A stretch of 64,000 nt of DNA from Alicyclobacillus sp. SO9 (GCF_016406125.1 NZ_CP066339.1:3596001-3660000), one strand, 5' to 3'. Positions 35,559 to 45,910 are shown, counted from the first letter of the stretch. Numbers and translations are program-made. Notes: generated by a model from the letters alone, not told the origin.

Positions 35559-35608
35559 TTAACAGAAAATTTACCAACTATAAATATTTCCTGAAGATTT
35601 CCTTTACA
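35559..35608 (+). promoter_or_regulatory. Candidate Pho box: five hexamers at 11-bp spacing
   Basis: TTAACA (35559), TTTACC (35570), TAAATA (35581), TGAAGA (35592) and TTTACA (35603) follow one another with exactly 5 bases between hexamers. This matches the Bacillus PhoP box (repeats of TT(A/T/C)A(C/T)A spaced by about 5 bases). A possible -10 TATAGA lies at 35622-35627. Confidence 0.7.
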
Positions 35609-35662
35609 ATGACCCGCTATTTATAGAGTAGCAAGATTACTTTGTCCAGGAGGGGATGTTCA

Positions 35663-37465
35663 GTGAAATCGAAGCTCAAAACCCGTAAGTTCATGACCTC
35701 ATTGTTGGTGTTATCCACAGCTGCAGCTGTCATGGGTGTTGGTGCCATGTCACCGAAAAATGTCTTTGCAGAGTCAAATACACCTGCCAAAAGCTTTTTC
35801 AGGAATCCCCATTCCAAAATCAAACATGTCGTATACATTATTATGGATAACGTCCATCAGAGTGATATCCAACAAATGCCGGACGTCATGAAATTTCTTC
35901 ACCAAGGCACTCTGTTCACCAATGACCATACAGTTCTGGATTCTCATACCCAGGATGGAATGCTGTCTGATATGTCAGGCAAATACCCCAGTAAAACCGG
36001 TGTCATTGACCAAGGTTTTTTTGAAAGAACTAAGTCCGGGCTAAAATATAGCAGTTTCGCATATTGGAACAGTGCTGATGCGGATGGGTACCATCATGTC
36101 ACGGCCGCACCAAACTGGACTGCATTTAACCAACACGGGTTGAATGTGGGGGCTGTCGGTGCACCGGACATGGAACTGGAAAGCACCAAAGAAGTGACTT
36201 CAAAGATGATGACCGCCTCTGACCAAAACAAGAGTGATTACTTGGGTGTCTCCGTACACCATTCCAACGGAACTACAACCTTCGGGTCCCCCAATCTGCC
36301 TTATGTATATAACGCTGCTTCTTGGTCTCAATCAAACAAGACGTTAGGGGCTTTTCCCGGCTGGAGTGACAAGACAAACTTGAGTTGGTCCCTGCAAGCG
36401 ACGTACGAGATGCAAACGCACGGCGTACCCGTTACATTCACATATCTGCATGACGCGCATCAAGTCAATGGAAAGCAGGCGCTTCCTGGAACGTACAAAG
36501 CCACTTTAAAGAACTACGATAACGCACTAAAACAATTCTTCACGAAAATGAATCAAGCGGGACTCAATCGGACGAACACCCTGTTTGTGATGACCACAGA
36601 TGAAGGCGATCATCTGATGCCAAAAGGTGAACTTACAACGAACTTGACCGCGTGGTTGGCAAACAACTCCTTAAACCAGCAGAGTGCGAGTAGTATTACG
36701 GTTTACGGGGACAGCGGAGCATTGGTTTATTTAAAGAATAAGAGTGAGTTACCAAAGACCTTGGCTTCTCTCACAGCAGTTCCTGGTTGGAACTATGTTG
36801 CCGACCCGACGGAACTGCAGGCGTTGCACATGAGCGTCTCGGCTGCACCGGACCGTAACCCTTCCTTTGTCTTATTCAGCAAACCGAACGTCTACTATGG
36901 CTACAAAGGACCAAAGACGTGGAGCTATAACTCCAATTATCTCTGGAATCACGGCACTGTCAGCCCTGACATTCTCCACATTTGGGCGGGCATGGTGGGA
37001 CCTGGCATAAAAGCGGAGCACACCTCCAACCAATGGATTGACCACACCGACATCATGCCAACCATCTTTAGCCTGCTTGGATACAATCTTAGCAAACAGT
37101 CCTTTGACGGGGTACCGGCAGTCAGCGGTTTAACACCGCAAAACAGACCAAGATTTGGATACTGGGGAATTCAACGAGCAGAGACCGTGTTTAAGCAGCT
37201 AAATGCTCCAGTCGGAACATTTGGACTAGATACGCTGAAACTGTCGACGGACGCTTCCGTGAATGCCACCAACTCCACTGGAAAGCAACTCAACCAAGAG
37301 ATTCAAAACCTCACAAACGTGCGTAATCGAGCTGCTTCCAAACTACAGGCGGACATCCTCTCCGCGTTCCAAGGACGCCCAGTGTCGTACCGGCAATTGG
37401 CTGCTGACACAGAGGCTGCGCAAAAGATTTTGAAGACGGTAGCGAAAGATACCCAGAGTCAATAG
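35663..37465 (+). CDS. Exported alkaline phosphatase-superfamily phosphoesterase
   Basis: This is a 600-residue secreted hydrolase. The start is the GTG at 35663 after AGGAGGGG. A signal peptide (KSKLKTRKFMTSLLVLSTAA, cleavage probably near VFA) leads to the enzyme. Superfamily metal ligands are visible in VVYIIMDNVH, LDSHTQDGMLSDMSG, TTDEGDH and the late NQWIDHTDIMPTIFSLLGY; these resemble phosphodiesterase/sulfatase-type members. The last 90 residues are a helical tail. It should release phosphate outside the cell. The Pho box in front supports phosphate-starvation control. The exact substrate is unknown. Confidence 0.85.
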   Translation: MKSKLKTRKFMTSLLVLSTAAAVMGVGAMSPKNVFAESNTPAKSFFRNPHSKIKHVVYIIMDNVHQSDIQQMPDVMKFLHQGTLFTNDHTVLDSHTQDGMLSDMSGKYPSKTGVIDQGFFERTKSGLKYSSFAYWNSADADGYHHVTAAPNWTAFNQHGLNVGAVGAPDMELESTKEVTSKMMTASDQNKSDYLGVSVHHSNGTTTFGSPNLPYVYNAASWSQSNKTLGAFPGWSDKTNLSWSLQATYEMQTHGVPVTFTYLHDAHQVNGKQALPGTYKATLKNYDNALKQFFTKMNQAGLNRTNTLFVMTTDEGDHLMPKGELTTNLTAWLANNSLNQQSASSITVYGDSGALVYLKNKSELPKTLASLTAVPGWNYVADPTELQALHMSVSAAPDRNPSFVLFSKPNVYYGYKGPKTWSYNSNYLWNHGTVSPDILHIWAGMVGPGIKAEHTSNQWIDHTDIMPTIFSLLGYNLSKQSFDGVPAVSGLTPQNRPRFGYWGIQRAETVFKQLNAPVGTFGLDTLKLSTDASVNATNSTGKQLNQEIQNLTNVRNRAASKLQADILSAFQGRPVSYRQLAADTEAAQKILKTVAKDTQSQ

Positions 37466-37494
37466 GCCGTCAAGTAACAACTGACCGCAAAACA

Positions 37495-37538
37495 GCCAAG
37501 CGGCAGCCATGTAACACATGGCTGCCGCTTCTCTTGGC
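37495..37538. terminator. Bidirectional terminator between the phosphatase gene and leuD
   Basis: A perfect 14-bp inner stem AGCGGCAGCCATGT / ACATGGCTGCCGCT with a 3-base loop is extended by outer GCCAAG / CTTGGC pairing. It separates two convergent units. Confidence 0.85.
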
Positions 37539-37564
37539 TTCACATTCACGGTAGTCCACCGCTT

Positions 37565-38173
37565 CTACGAATGGAGCAGTTGATACGAAGCTCTCTTACT
37601 CTGTTCGTACGCCTTAATCGCTTCGTCATACTGAAGTGTGAGTCCGATGTCGTCCAAGCCTTTGAGCATCATACTGCGACGATGAGGATCAACCGTAAAA
37701 GACGAAACAAGCCCATCCTTATCTGTAATCTGCTCCTTCTCCAAATCCACCGTAAGCCCATATTTACCCTGAGCACTTTTTGCAAACAGAGAATTAACAA
37801 TCTCCGCCGGCAACTGAATCGGTAAGATCCCATTCTTAAAACAGTTATTGTAAAAAATGTCCGCAAACGACGGCGCAATCACCACATGGAAACCGTAGTC
37901 CTGTATGGCCCAAGCTGCATGCTCCCGTGAAGATCCGCAACCGAAATTGTCTTTCGCCAGCAGAATCGTAGCCCCTTTGAATTGAGGCTGATTCAGTTCA
38001 AATTCCGGATTCTCGTTTCCTTTTTCGTCATAGCGCCAATCGTAAAACAGAAACTGACCAAATCCAGTGCGCTCAATGCGTTTTAGGAACTGCTTCGGAA
38101 TAATCTGGTCTGTATCGACATTCACACGGTCAAATGCTGCGACCGTACCCTTATGCTGTGTGAACGGCTCCAC
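37565..38173 (-). CDS. leuD: 3-isopropylmalate dehydratase, small subunit
   Basis: LeuD is the swivel subunit that works with LeuC to isomerise isopropylmalate in leucine synthesis. The protein is 202 residues. Typical motifs are [38 protein letters not shown] and [19 protein letters not shown]. The start is the GTG at 38173 with GGGAGG eight bases upstream. It gives the canonical MEP... N-terminus; the upstream ATG at 38197 lacks a site. It overlaps the end of leuC by 23 bases and is the last gene of the operon. Confidence 0.95.
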   Translation of the reverse strand: MEPFTQHKGTVAAFDRVNVDTDQIIPKQFLKRIERTGFGQFLFYDWRYDEKGNENPEFELNQPQFKGATILLAKDNFGCGSSREHAAWAIQDYGFHVVIAPSFADIFYNNCFKNGILPIQLPAEIVNSLFAKSAQGKYGLTVDLEKEQITDKDGLVSSFTVDPHRRSMMLKGLDDIGLTLQYDEAIKAYEQSKRASYQLLHS

Positions 38174-39593
38174 GCGCGTCGCCTCCCTCAACTTCATTCA
38201 ACCATGTACGTACATCTACAAAGTGACCAGCTACAGCCGCTGCTGCAGCCATTGCAGGGCTGACAAGATGTGTCCGCGAACCGCGACCTTGCCGGCCTTC
38301 AAAGTTCCGGTTGCTTGTGGAGGCACAGCGCTCACCCGCGGGAATCATATCTGGGTTCATGGCCAGACACATGCTGCAACCAGGTTCGCGCCACTCAAAT
38401 CCTGCTTCCGTGAAAATTTTATCGAGGCCTTCCGCTTCCGCCTGTTCTTTGACCCGCTTCGATCCCGGTACAACCAAAGCCCGCACAGACGCTTTCACCT
38501 TGTGACCCGGCAGTACCTTTGCGGCCGCGCGCAGGTCCTCAATGCGGCCGTTTGTACACGACCCGATAAAGACATGCTGAATATCAATGTCCTCCATCTT
38601 CATACCGGGCTCAATGCCCATGTACGCATAAGCCTGCTGACCCGCCTTTTTGTCGGTTTCTGAAGCCAGACTTTCCAATGTCGGCACAGTACCCTTTACA
38701 CCCGTACACATCCCAGGATTGGTTCCCCATGTAACTTGGGGTTCCAGCTCTGAAACATCGACTACAATGGTCTTGTCGTAGACTGCGTCCTCATCTGCGG
38801 CCAGAGCCCTCCAAGCCGCCACGCATTCCTCAAAGGCTTCTCCCTTTGGTGCATAGCGGCGGTCCCGAACGTATTCAAAAGTCGTCTCATCCGGCTGAAC
38901 CAGTCCTGCTCTCGCTCCGCCTTCGATGGCCATGTTGCACATCGTCATACGTTGTTCCATCGTCATCTGCGCCACAGCTTCACCGGAGAACTCAACAGCG
39001 TAACCCGTGCCGAAGCCCACACCGTATGTACCAATTACGTGCAGAATTGCGTCTTTCGAACTCACCCCAAAAGGCAGACTCCCTCTAAACTCAACTTTCA
39101 TGGTCTTTGGACGTTTCTGCCAAAGGCATTGTGTAGCCAGTACGTGCTCTACTTCGCTGGTCCCGATGCCAAATGCAATCGCACCGAACGCCCCATGTGT
39201 TGACGTGTGACTATCCCCGCAGACAATGGTTTTCCCGGGCAAAGTCAAGCCCAGTTCTGGACCAATGACGTGTACAATGCCCTGGTCTTCGCTGTCCAAA
39301 TCCGCTAAGCGAATCCCGAATTCCTCACAGTTTTGCACCAGGGTTTCAATCTGCTTTTTAGCAATGGGATCGCGGACGTTTTTCGGATCCAATGTAGGCA
39401 CATTGTGGTCCATTGTGGCAAAAGTCTGTTCCGGCTGCCTGACCGTGCGATGGGACAATCGAAGGCCCTCAAAGGCCTGCGGTGACGTGACTTCGTGTAC
39501 CATTTGTAGGTCTATATAGATGAGTGATTGACCGTTTTGTTCAGCAACCACATGCTGTTCCCAAATCTTATCGAACAGTGTTTTTGCTCCCAA
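38151..39593 (-). CDS. leuC: 3-isopropylmalate dehydratase, large subunit
   Basis: LeuC holds the [4Fe-4S] cluster that binds and dehydrates isopropylmalate. The protein is 480 residues. Cluster cysteines lie in FIGSCTNGR and [12 protein letters not shown]. Other conserved blocks are [26 protein letters not shown] and [20 protein letters not shown]. The start is a TTG after GAGGAGGGAGCCCA and lies inside the end of leuB (26-base overlap). It also overlaps leuD at its other end. Confidence 0.96.
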   Translation of the reverse strand: MGAKTLFDKIWEQHVVAEQNGQSLIYIDLQMVHEVTSPQAFEGLRLSHRTVRQPEQTFATMDHNVPTLDPKNVRDPIAKKQIETLVQNCEEFGIRLADLDSEDQGIVHVIGPELGLTLPGKTIVCGDSHTSTHGAFGAIAFGIGTSEVEHVLATQCLWQKRPKTMKVEFRGSLPFGVSSKDAILHVIGTYGVGFGTGYAVEFSGEAVAQMTMEQRMTMCNMAIEGGARAGLVQPDETTFEYVRDRRYAPKGEAFEECVAAWRALAADEDAVYDKTIVVDVSELEPQVTWGTNPGMCTGVKGTVPTLESLASETDKKAGQQAYAYMGIEPGMKMEDIDIQHVFIGSCTNGRIEDLRAAAKVLPGHKVKASVRALVVPGSKRVKEQAEAEGLDKIFTEAGFEWREPGCSMCLAMNPDMIPAGERCASTSNRNFEGRQGRGSRTHLVSPAMAAAAAVAGHFVDVRTWLNEVEGGDARGAVHTA

Positions 39594-40677
39594 TGGGCTC
39601 CCTCCTCTTCACATTGTTCTTGATTTGCTCGCTAATTTCTCGTGTGGACAGATAGCTTTCCCCAGGACCTGCCAAATCAGCCGTTCGCATGCCCTCTGTG
39701 ATGACATCCGATACAGCCTGTTCTACTGCGTCAGCCGCTTCATCCATGCCAAAGGAATGCCGAAGCATCATAGCAGTGGACAAAAAAGTAGCCATTGGAT
39801 TGGCCAGCCCCTTACCTGCAATGTCCGGCGCCGTTCCGTGCACGGGTTCATAGAGGCCTACTCCATTCGCTCCCAGGCTAGCCGACGGAAGCATCCCCAA
39901 CGATCCCGTAACAACAGCCGACTCATCACTCAAAATGTCGCCAAACAGGTTTTCGGTCACCACTACGTCAAATTGCCCCGGTGACTTGACTATCTGCATG
40001 GCACAGTTGTCAACCAACAAGTGAGATAATTCAACATCGGCATACTCAGAGGACAGGCGCTGTGCAATCTCACGCCACATGCGGCTGCTTTCAAGGACGT
40101 TGGCCTTGTCAACGGACGTTAATCGTCCTCCCCGCTTCTGCGCTAACTCAAAACCGACCCGAAGAATCCGCTCAATCTCTTTCTCCGAATAACGCAGTGT
40201 GTCCACTACTTCAGGTCCATCGGGCCCGTTGCGGCGCTCTTTGGGTTCACCAAAGTACAGGCCGCCGGTCAATTCGCGGACAATGACGAAGTCTACGCCG
40301 TCAACAACTTCCGGCTTCAGCGGTGATGCTGCCGACAGCTCAGGAAAAACTTTGATGGGACGCAGATTGGCAAACACTTGAAGCGCTTTTCGAATTCCGA
40401 GCAATCCAGTTTCAGGACGGCGTTCCCTGGGCTCGTTGTCCCATTTGGGGCCGCCTACAGCCCCTAATAGCACCGCATCGCTGGCACGGCACAGTTCAAC
40501 AGTTGCGTCCGGAAGGGGCGTTCCGTGTACGTCCACTGCGTTGCCGCCAATATCCCCGTAGTTGAACTCAAATTCGGCACCAAACTGTTTCCCAACTGTT
40601 TCAAGCAATTCCACTGCTTCAATTGTGATTTCCGCACCAATTCCGTCACCTGGCAGTACGGCAACCCTTTTATTCAT
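39568..40677 (-). CDS. leuB: 3-isopropylmalate dehydrogenase
   Basis: LeuB oxidises and decarboxylates isopropylmalate with NAD. The protein is 369 residues. Motifs are [21 protein letters not shown], the substrate-binding [53 protein letters not shown] and [17 protein letters not shown] follows TAGGAG. It comes directly after ilvC with no leuA between them, unlike Bacillus subtilis. Confidence 0.97.
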   Translation of the reverse strand: MNKRVAVLPGDGIGAEITIEAVELLETVGKQFGAEFEFNYGDIGGNAVDVHGTPLPDATVELCRASDAVLLGAVGGPKWDNEPRERRPETGLLGIRKALQVFANLRPIKVFPELSAASPLKPEVVDGVDFVIVRELTGGLYFGEPKERRNGPDGPEVVDTLRYSEKEIERILRVGFELAQKRGGRLTSVDKANVLESSRMWREIAQRLSSEYADVELSHLLVDNCAMQIVKSPGQFDVVVTENLFGDILSDESAVVTGSLGMLPSASLGANGVGLYEPVHGTAPDIAGKGLANPMATFLSTAMMLRHSFGMDEAADAVEQAVSDVITEGMRTADLAGPGESYLSTREISEQIKNNVKRREPIGSKNTVR

Positions 40678-40746
40678 GCAATTCCACTCCTATATTTCTA
40701 TTTGAGGACAACTGGTCAATTTAGACTTCCTTATCTGCTTGACTTC

Positions 40747-41772
40747 CTAGACTTCCTTAACTGCTTGTTTGACGCCTCCCATAGGTTTCTTAATGAATGG
40801 CATCTTTTCACGCAACTGTCTTCCTACCACTTCAATTGAATGCTCATCGTGACGACGTTTGATAGCGTTAAACATCGGTCTGTCGACCTGATTTTCGAGC
40901 ACCCAACCCTTAGCAAAACTGCCGTCTTGAATTTCGCTGAGAATCTTCTTCATTTCCTGCTTCGTTTCATCAGTGACAATCCTAGAACTGGCCATGTAAC
41001 TGCCCCATTCTGCAGTGTCAGAAATGGAGTAACGCATGTTCTCCAAGCCACCTTCGTAAATCAAGTCGACGATGAGTTTCATTTCGTGCAAACATTCGAA
41101 ATAGGCCACTTCAGGTTGGTACCCTGCAGCAGTCAGCGTTTCAAAACCTGCTTGAATCAGCCCGCTTAATCCGCCGCACAGCACGGCTTGCTCGCCAAAC
41201 AAATCCGTCTCCGTTTCTTCCTGGAATGTCGTTTCCATCACAGCAGCCCGCGCCGCCCCAATCCCTTTCGCGTAAGCCATAGCGATTTCTCTGGCTTGAC
41301 CGCTCGCATCCTGTTCTACGGCAAACAAGGAAGGCACTCCCCCGCCTTCCAGATACACCCGCCGTACCAAGTGTCCTGGACCTTTCGGGGCAACCATAAA
41401 TACATCAATGCCTGCCGGCGCCTTGACTTGGCTGAAATGTACGTTGAACCCGTGACCAAATCCAATCGCTTTCCCCGGTGCCAAATTGGGCTCAATCTCA
41501 TTGCGATAAACAGAAGGTTGCCGTTCGTCGGGCAGGAGAATCATAATGACGTCTGCAAGTGCAGTGGCTTCAGACACAGAGTAAACAGTGAATCCGTCTT
41601 CCTCTGCCTGGTTCCAGGAACGACCTTTCCGAAGACCAACCACAACCTTTATGCCTTCCTCGCGCAGATTCTGCGCATGCGCATGGCCCTGAGACCCGTA
41701 TCCTATGACGGCCACCGTTTTCTCTTGCAATACATTCAAGGAAATATCGTTGTCATAATACATTTGCACCAT
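40747..41772 (-). CDS. ilvC: Ketol-acid reductoisomerase
   Basis: IlvC rearranges and reduces acetolactate in valine and isoleucine synthesis. The protein is 341 residues (class I). The N-terminal Rossmann motif is [23 protein letters not shown] binds the cofactor phosphate and suggests NADPH. The catalytic metal site includes [16 protein letters not shown] and [12 protein letters not shown] follows AAAGGAG. The last codons are part of an imperfect 25-bp tandem duplication that runs into the 3' spacer. Confidence 0.97.
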   Translation of the reverse strand: MVQMYYDNDISLNVLQEKTVAVIGYGSQGHAHAQNLREEGIKVVVGLRKGRSWNQAEEDGFTVYSVSEATALADVIMILLPDERQPSVYRNEIEPNLAPGKAIGFGHGFNVHFSQVKAPAGIDVFMVAPKGPGHLVRRVYLEGGGVPSLFAVEQDASGQAREIAMAYAKGIGAARAAVMETTFQEETETDLFGEQAVLCGGLSGLIQAGFETLTAAGYQPEVAYFECLHEMKLIVDLIYEGGLENMRYSISDTAEWGSYMASSRIVTDETKQEMKKILSEIQDGSFAKGWVLENQVDRPMFNAIKRRHDEHSIEVVGRQLREKMPFIKKPMGGVKQAVKEV

Positions 41773-41884
41773 CTAATATCCAACTCCTTTTAAGTCTGCC
41801 TAATTATGAAAAAGACGGGGAATGTTACTGCAGAGCCAGCCTTTAGGACAACGAAACATTAGTCTCCAGTCCTCGGCCATTCGC

Positions 41885-42415
41885 CTAAATAACAAGGGTT
41901 GAGTTTTTGGATACTCTTAGTCCCTCGCTGACGGAACTCTGGTCCCGTGTGAAAGCTGTAAGTCCCGTTCGTGCCAATTCCTGAATTCCGTATGGGCGCA
42001 GCAAAGCGATGAGTGCCTCAATCTTTTCCGATTTTCCGGTAGCTTCCACTGTAATGGACTCTCTCCCCACATCGATGATGGAGGCTCTAAAAGGATGAAT
42101 TAAGTTATTCACCTCTGCCCTCTGGGCCGGCGGAACAAAAACCTTTATCAACACAAGCTCTCTTGCCACAATGGGCTGATCCGTAATGTCGTTCACCTTA
42201 ATGACATCAATCTGCTTATGCAGTTGTTTTGTGACTTGTTCCATAACTCGAGAATCATCGGTTCCGATGACGAATGTCATACGCGACAGACCGTCAACCT
42301 CCGTCGTCCCGACGGTAATACTCTGGATGTTGAAGTTTTTTCGAAGAAACATACCGGTAATGCGATTTAAAACACCAGGATGATTGTTCACAATCGCACT
42401 GACAATGCGGCTCAT
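41885..42415 (-). CDS. ilvN: Acetolactate synthase, small regulatory subunit
   Basis: This regulatory subunit gives valine feedback control to IlvB. The protein is 176 residues. The ACT domain at the N-terminus reads [29 protein letters not shown] and [17 protein letters not shown]. The C-terminal domain ends in a variable tail. Its ATG overlaps the ilvB stop by 4 bases, so equal synthesis of the two subunits is likely. Confidence 0.95.
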   Translation of the reverse strand: MSRIVSAIVNNHPGVLNRITGMFLRKNFNIQSITVGTTEVDGLSRMTFVIGTDDSRVMEQVTKQLHKQIDVIKVNDITDQPIVARELVLIKVFVPPAQRAEVNNLIHPFRASIIDVGRESITVEATGKSEKIEALIALLRPYGIQELARTGLTAFTRDQSSVSEGLRVSKNSTLVI

Positions 42416-44142
42416 GGTTTCACCCCCACCATCTCGTGCAGGCCTTTACCAGGCGCAATCATGGGGTACACATTCTCCATCGGTGCGATGCGACAGTCAA
42501 TTAACACGGGGCCACCAATTTTCATGCTCTGCTGTAAAGCAGCTGCAGCATCCTCTTCAGAGTCCACTACAAACGCCGGAATGCCATAGGCCTCGGCCAG
42601 CTTAGAAAAGTCAGGCTGCTTGGGAATCAAGGAGTGCGAGTAGCGCTCTTTGTAAAACAGTTGCTGCCACTGACGGACCATTCCCAGTGCTGCATTGTTT
42701 AAAATGACAACCTTGACAGGCAGGTTGTGATCAACCAGTACCGACAGTTCCTGCATGGTCATCTGAAAGCCGCCGTCCCCTAATAGGGCAAACACAGGCT
42801 CATTCGGCAAACCAATTTGTGCACCCACGGCTGCCGGCAGTCCAAAGCCCATGGTTCCCAGACCGCCCGACGTGACCCATTTATGAGGATCCCGAAAAGG
42901 ATGAAACTGTGCAGCCCACATCTGATGCTGTCCCACGTCCGTGACAACAACACCGTTCCCATTGGAAATGTCGTGAACCAGTTCGACAACGCGCTGGGGT
43001 TTCAGACCTGTGCCATCCTCCACATACCAGAAGGGGTAAGCTTCCTGCAAATTTTGCAGTTTTGTCCGCCAAACCGATATGTCGCCGATTTGTACCGATT
43101 CTTCCATGAGCATACTCAGGGATTCCTTGGCATCGCCGACAATTGGAATTTGCGTCGGAACATTCTTTCCAATCTCCGACGGATCAATATCGACGTGCGC
43201 AACCGTGGCTTGAGGTGCGAAGTGTTCTAGATTTCCAGTAAGTCTGTCATCAAACCTTGCACCGATATTGATGAGCAAATCAGCTTCGTACAACGCCGTA
43301 TTGGCCGCATATGTGCCGTGCATTCCGCCCATGCCAAGCCACAGCGAGTGTCCTCCTGGAAACGCCCCGAGCCCAAGTAATGTGTTCACTACGGGGATGC
43401 CGTAAAACTCCGCAAACTGTAACAACTCTTCACTGGCTTTCGCATGAAGAACGCCAGCTCCAGCCAGTATCACAGGGCGCTGCGCTTGTCTGATAGCATT
43501 GCTCAATTTCCGGATTTGCAAGCGATGAGGAACGGTCGTAGGTTGGTACCCTCTTAGCTGCACAGGCTTATCGTAGTCAAACTTGCCCTCTGCAGCGGAA
43601 ATGTCTTTTGGCAGGTCAATCAAGACTGGGCCAGGACGGCCGTGTGTGGCAATGTGAAATGCTTCCTTAATTGTTCGAGGGAGTTGTTCAACATCCCGGA
43701 CTTGATAATTGTGTTTCGTAATCGGCATTGTGATTCCGACTACCGAAGCCTCCTGAAAAGCATCGGAGCCAATCACGGTAGTAGCCACCTGCGCAGTGAA
43801 CACGACGAGGGGAAGGGAATCCATCATTGCATCCGCAAGTCCCGTCACCAGGTTAGTGGCCCCTGGTCCCGAGGTAGCAAGTACAACCCCTGGCTTCCCT
43901 GTGACTCTTGCATATCCCTCAGCTGCATGAATGGAGCCTTGTTCATGGCGGCTTAAAATGTGAGAAATTCCTCCATCGTACAGCGCATCATAAACATTTA
44001 ACATTGCTCCTCCAGGATATCCAAAAACCACTTCGACACTTTCTCTTCGCAGTGATTCCAGCAGCATGTGAGAGCCGTCCAAAGTGGTCCTCTCGGACTT
44101 CTTCTCGCTGGTCCTCTCAGGCTGCTGAAGGCTTGTATTCAT
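42412..44142 (-). CDS. ilvB: Acetolactate synthase, large catalytic subunit
   Basis: IlvB uses thiamine diphosphate to make acetolactate and acetohydroxybutyrate. The protein is 576 residues. It has [15 protein letters not shown] with the activating Glu in [15 protein letters not shown], the cofactor domain [29 protein letters not shown], and the FAD region [21 protein letters not shown] follows GAAGGAGGG. It is the second gene of the operon, 51 bases after ilvE. Confidence 0.97.
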   Translation of the reverse strand: MNTSLQQPERTSEKKSERTTLDGSHMLLESLRRESVEVVFGYPGGAMLNVYDALYDGGISHILSRHEQGSIHAAEGYARVTGKPGVVLATSGPGATNLVTGLADAMMDSLPLVVFTAQVATTVIGSDAFQEASVVGITMPITKHNYQVRDVEQLPRTIKEAFHIATHGRPGPVLIDLPKDISAAEGKFDYDKPVQLRGYQPTTVPHRLQIRKLSNAIRQAQRPVILAGAGVLHAKASEELLQFAEFYGIPVVNTLLGLGAFPGGHSLWLGMGGMHGTYAANTALYEADLLINIGARFDDRLTGNLEHFAPQATVAHVDIDPSEIGKNVPTQIPIVGDAKESLSMLMEESVQIGDISVWRTKLQNLQEAYPFWYVEDGTGLKPQRVVELVHDISNGNGVVVTDVGQHQMWAAQFHPFRDPHKWVTSGGLGTMGFGLPAAVGAQIGLPNEPVFALLGDGGFQMTMQELSVLVDHNLPVKVVILNNAALGMVRQWQQLFYKERYSHSLIPKQPDFSKLAEAYGIPAFVVDSEEDAAAALQQSMKIGGPVLIDCRIAPMENVYPMIAPGKGLHEMVGVKP

Positions 44143-44193
44143 AAGAGATTCCCTCCTTCTCCTGATAGATTGATACGTCCTTTACGGTGACTG

Positions 44194-45099
44194 TTACACG
44201 CCGGCCTCTACCTCTCGCGACTCTGGATAAATCTCTGCACCGTCACGTTTTGCTGCCAGTCTGAACGCCTGTAACAGGCGGTGTGTATGGTACCCAGGAG
44301 TGCCATCACCGATAACGCGTCCATCGACCTTCACAACCGGAACGATTTCAGCAGCGGTCCCCGTGAGAAACACCTCATCTGCCGTGTACACATCGTGACG
44401 AGTAAACGGCTCCTGCCGAACTGTGTAACCAAAAGACTGTGCAATGTCGATAACTGCAGCTCTCGTAATGCCCTCAAGGGCGCCGATGTAACTCGGAGGG
44501 GTCAGAAGGTTCCCGTTCTTTACCAAGAAGACATTTTCACCCGATCCTTCTGCAACATAGCCCTCTGTGTTCAGGGTCAAAGCCTCGCTGACACCTGCGT
44601 TGTGAGCTTCTATTTTAATTAAAATATTGTTCAAGTAATTCAGAGATTTCACGGTAGGGCTGAGAATGTCCGGCCTGTTTCTCCTTGTAGCCACGGATAC
44701 AATGTCAATTCCGCGCTCGTACAGTTCCTTTGGAAACATCGCAAGTTGTTCTGCCAGAACAATAACCTGGGGCGTTTGGCACGTAAACGGATTGAGACCC
44801 AAATCTCCTTTTCCGCGTGTTACGACCAGGCGAATATAGCTGGTTTCGAGTTCATTTTTGCGAAGGATTGTAAGAATAATCTCTTGCAATTCTTCCAGAG
44901 AGTATGGAATATCAATTAAGATTGCCTTGGCTGAATCGTATAGACGAACTAAGTGCTCACGCAGCTTAAAGACCACTCCGTCGTATGCGCGAATGCCTTC
45001 AAAAATCCCGTCTCCATACAATAGTCCGTGATCGTACACTGAAACCGTTGCGTTCTCTTTGGGCATGTACTCACCGTTGATAAAAGCCCATTGCGTCAT
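44194..45099 (-). CDS. ilvE: Branched-chain amino acid aminotransferase (class IV)
   Basis: IlvE performs the final amination of valine, leucine and isoleucine with pyridoxal phosphate. The protein is 301 residues. Motifs are YDHGLLYGDGIFEGIRAYDG, IRLVVTRGKGDLGLNP, SLNYLNNILIKIEA (with the cofactor lysine in VKSLNYLN), EGYVAEGSGENVFLV and EVFLTGTAAEIVPV. The ATG at 45099 follows CAGGAGAGTGATTATC. It is the first gene of the seven-gene operon and lies about 170 bases downstream of the promoter. Confidence 0.95.
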   Translation of the reverse strand: MTQWAFINGEYMPKENATVSVYDHGLLYGDGIFEGIRAYDGVVFKLREHLVRLYDSAKAILIDIPYSLEELQEIILTILRKNELETSYIRLVVTRGKGDLGLNPFTCQTPQVIVLAEQLAMFPKELYERGIDIVSVATRRNRPDILSPTVKSLNYLNNILIKIEAHNAGVSEALTLNTEGYVAEGSGENVFLVKNGNLLTPPSYIGALEGITRAAVIDIAQSFGYTVRQEPFTRHDVYTADEVFLTGTAAEIVPVVKVDGRVIGDGTPGYHTHRLLQAFRLAAKRDGAEIYPESREVEAGV

Positions 45100-45171
45100 G
45101 ATAATCACTCTCCTGGAAAAATCAACTTAGTCCTCGTGTATTGCTAGGTGAAGACAGTCTTTCGGTTCTTA

Positions 45172-45186
45172 ATTTTTCAGAATTTT
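45172..45186. promoter_or_regulatory. Candidate CodY box in the ilv leader
   Basis: The 15-mer ATTTTTCAGAATTTT agrees with the CodY consensus AATTTTCWGAAAATT at 12 of 15 positions. It lies about 85 bases downstream of the predicted transcription start, where CodY could block elongation. The rest of the leader shows only a small hairpin (45199-45214) and no T-box. Confidence 0.5.
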
Positions 45187-45274
45187 ACGACTAATATTTG
45201 TGTGGGAACACACATAAGACTTCTGCAAATCCTGTCAATCCCTGTGGTTACGGGACGTTGTAGGTTTGTCGGTC

Positions 45275-45303
45275 ATTGTATTATCCGGTTTCGGCACTGT
45301 CAA
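45275..45303 (-). promoter_or_regulatory. Sigma-A promoter of ilvE-ilvBNC-leuBCD
   Basis: On the minus strand a perfect TTGACA (45298-45303), a 17-base spacer and TACAAT (45275-45280) form a near-ideal promoter for the branched-chain operon. Confidence 0.85.
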
Positions 45304-45328
45304 TAGGACGTTCGCAAAGAAGAGCAGA

Positions 45329-45342
45329 GGAAAACGCTTACC
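45329..45342. promoter_or_regulatory. cre-like box, promoter-proximal
   Basis: On the minus strand GGTAAGCGTTTTCC fits the CcpA consensus TGWAANCGNTNWCA except at the two outer bases. Centre about 68 bases upstream of the predicted start. Confidence 0.55.
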
Positions 45343-45351
45343 AACACAGGA

Positions 45352-45365
45352 AGTAAACGCTTACT
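45352..45365. promoter_or_regulatory. cre-like box, promoter-distal
   Basis: On the minus strand AGTAAGCGTTTACT fits the cre consensus except at the two outer bases. Its centre is 23 bp from the proximal box and about 91 bases upstream of the predicted start. This is close to the activating cre of the Bacillus subtilis ilv-leu operon. Confidence 0.6.
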
Positions 45366-45600
45366 ATATTGCTATGACTGCAGATTTAGAATTTACAAAA
45401 TTTTTTGTTTGAAACTAGGCGGGTACCCGGGAGGCAGGGGATGCTGCCACATATTTTTAATGAAACTGTCACACATTAAGAACCAAGTCAGATGGAGAAA
45501 CCCTTTTGTGGGCGTTTGGGTTTTCTAAATTGATAATGCTGATGAGTACCAGTGACCGCTGGCTGACTCTCTGCAGAATCTTAAATTGGAGGCGCCGTTG

Positions 45601-45810
45601 ATGGACGATAGGGTAGAAGACAACGAAGTAACGGAAAGCGATGTAGACACAACTGAGCAAAGTGCCTTTGATGAAGAAGTGGACCATCAAATCAGTCGAA
45701 TGATGGGGGAAGGCGGCGTCGCGCCACCGGTGCAACCAAGACCCTGGAAAACCTGGAAGCAGGACAAGAAGCAACTGAAAGCTGATGATGACGAAGCACG
45801 TTTTCAGTAG
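45601..45810 (+). CDS. Small acidic hypothetical protein
   Basis: This is a 69-residue hydrophilic protein. The first half is strongly acidic (DDRVEDNEVTESDVDTTEQS). The second half has PPVQPRPWKTWKQDKKQ. It starts at ATG 45601 after TTGGAGGCGCCGTTG. A strong terminator follows, so it is a transcribed single gene. I do not recognise the family. Confidence 0.6.
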   Translation: MDDRVEDNEVTESDVDTTEQSAFDEEVDHQISRMMGEGGVAPPVQPRPWKTWKQDKKQLKADDDEARFQ

Positions 45811-45825
45811 AGTTTTGTAACGCAC

Positions 45826-45861
45826 ACATGCACTTGCCCCATCTGGCAAGTGCATGTTTTG
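45826..45861 (+). terminator. Terminator after the small acidic gene
   Basis: A perfect 13-bp stem ACATGCACTTGCC / GGCAAGTGCATGT with a 6-base loop, followed by TTTG. It can serve the convergent lysozyme gene too. Confidence 0.85.
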
Positions 45862-45910
45862 CTAGCGTCAAATCCGTTTTCACAGGCGGGATCTGTACCA
45901 CACAGCCGGC

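Noticed and set aside
45109-45275. T-box or leader-peptide attenuator before ilvE
   Set aside because: No AGGGTGG-type T-box sequence, no specifier stem and no leucine-rich leader peptide with a terminator were found.
45469-45855. 128-codon minus-strand frame opposite the small acidic gene
   Set aside because: The plus strand has a ribosome site, start and terminator; the minus frame has none of these.
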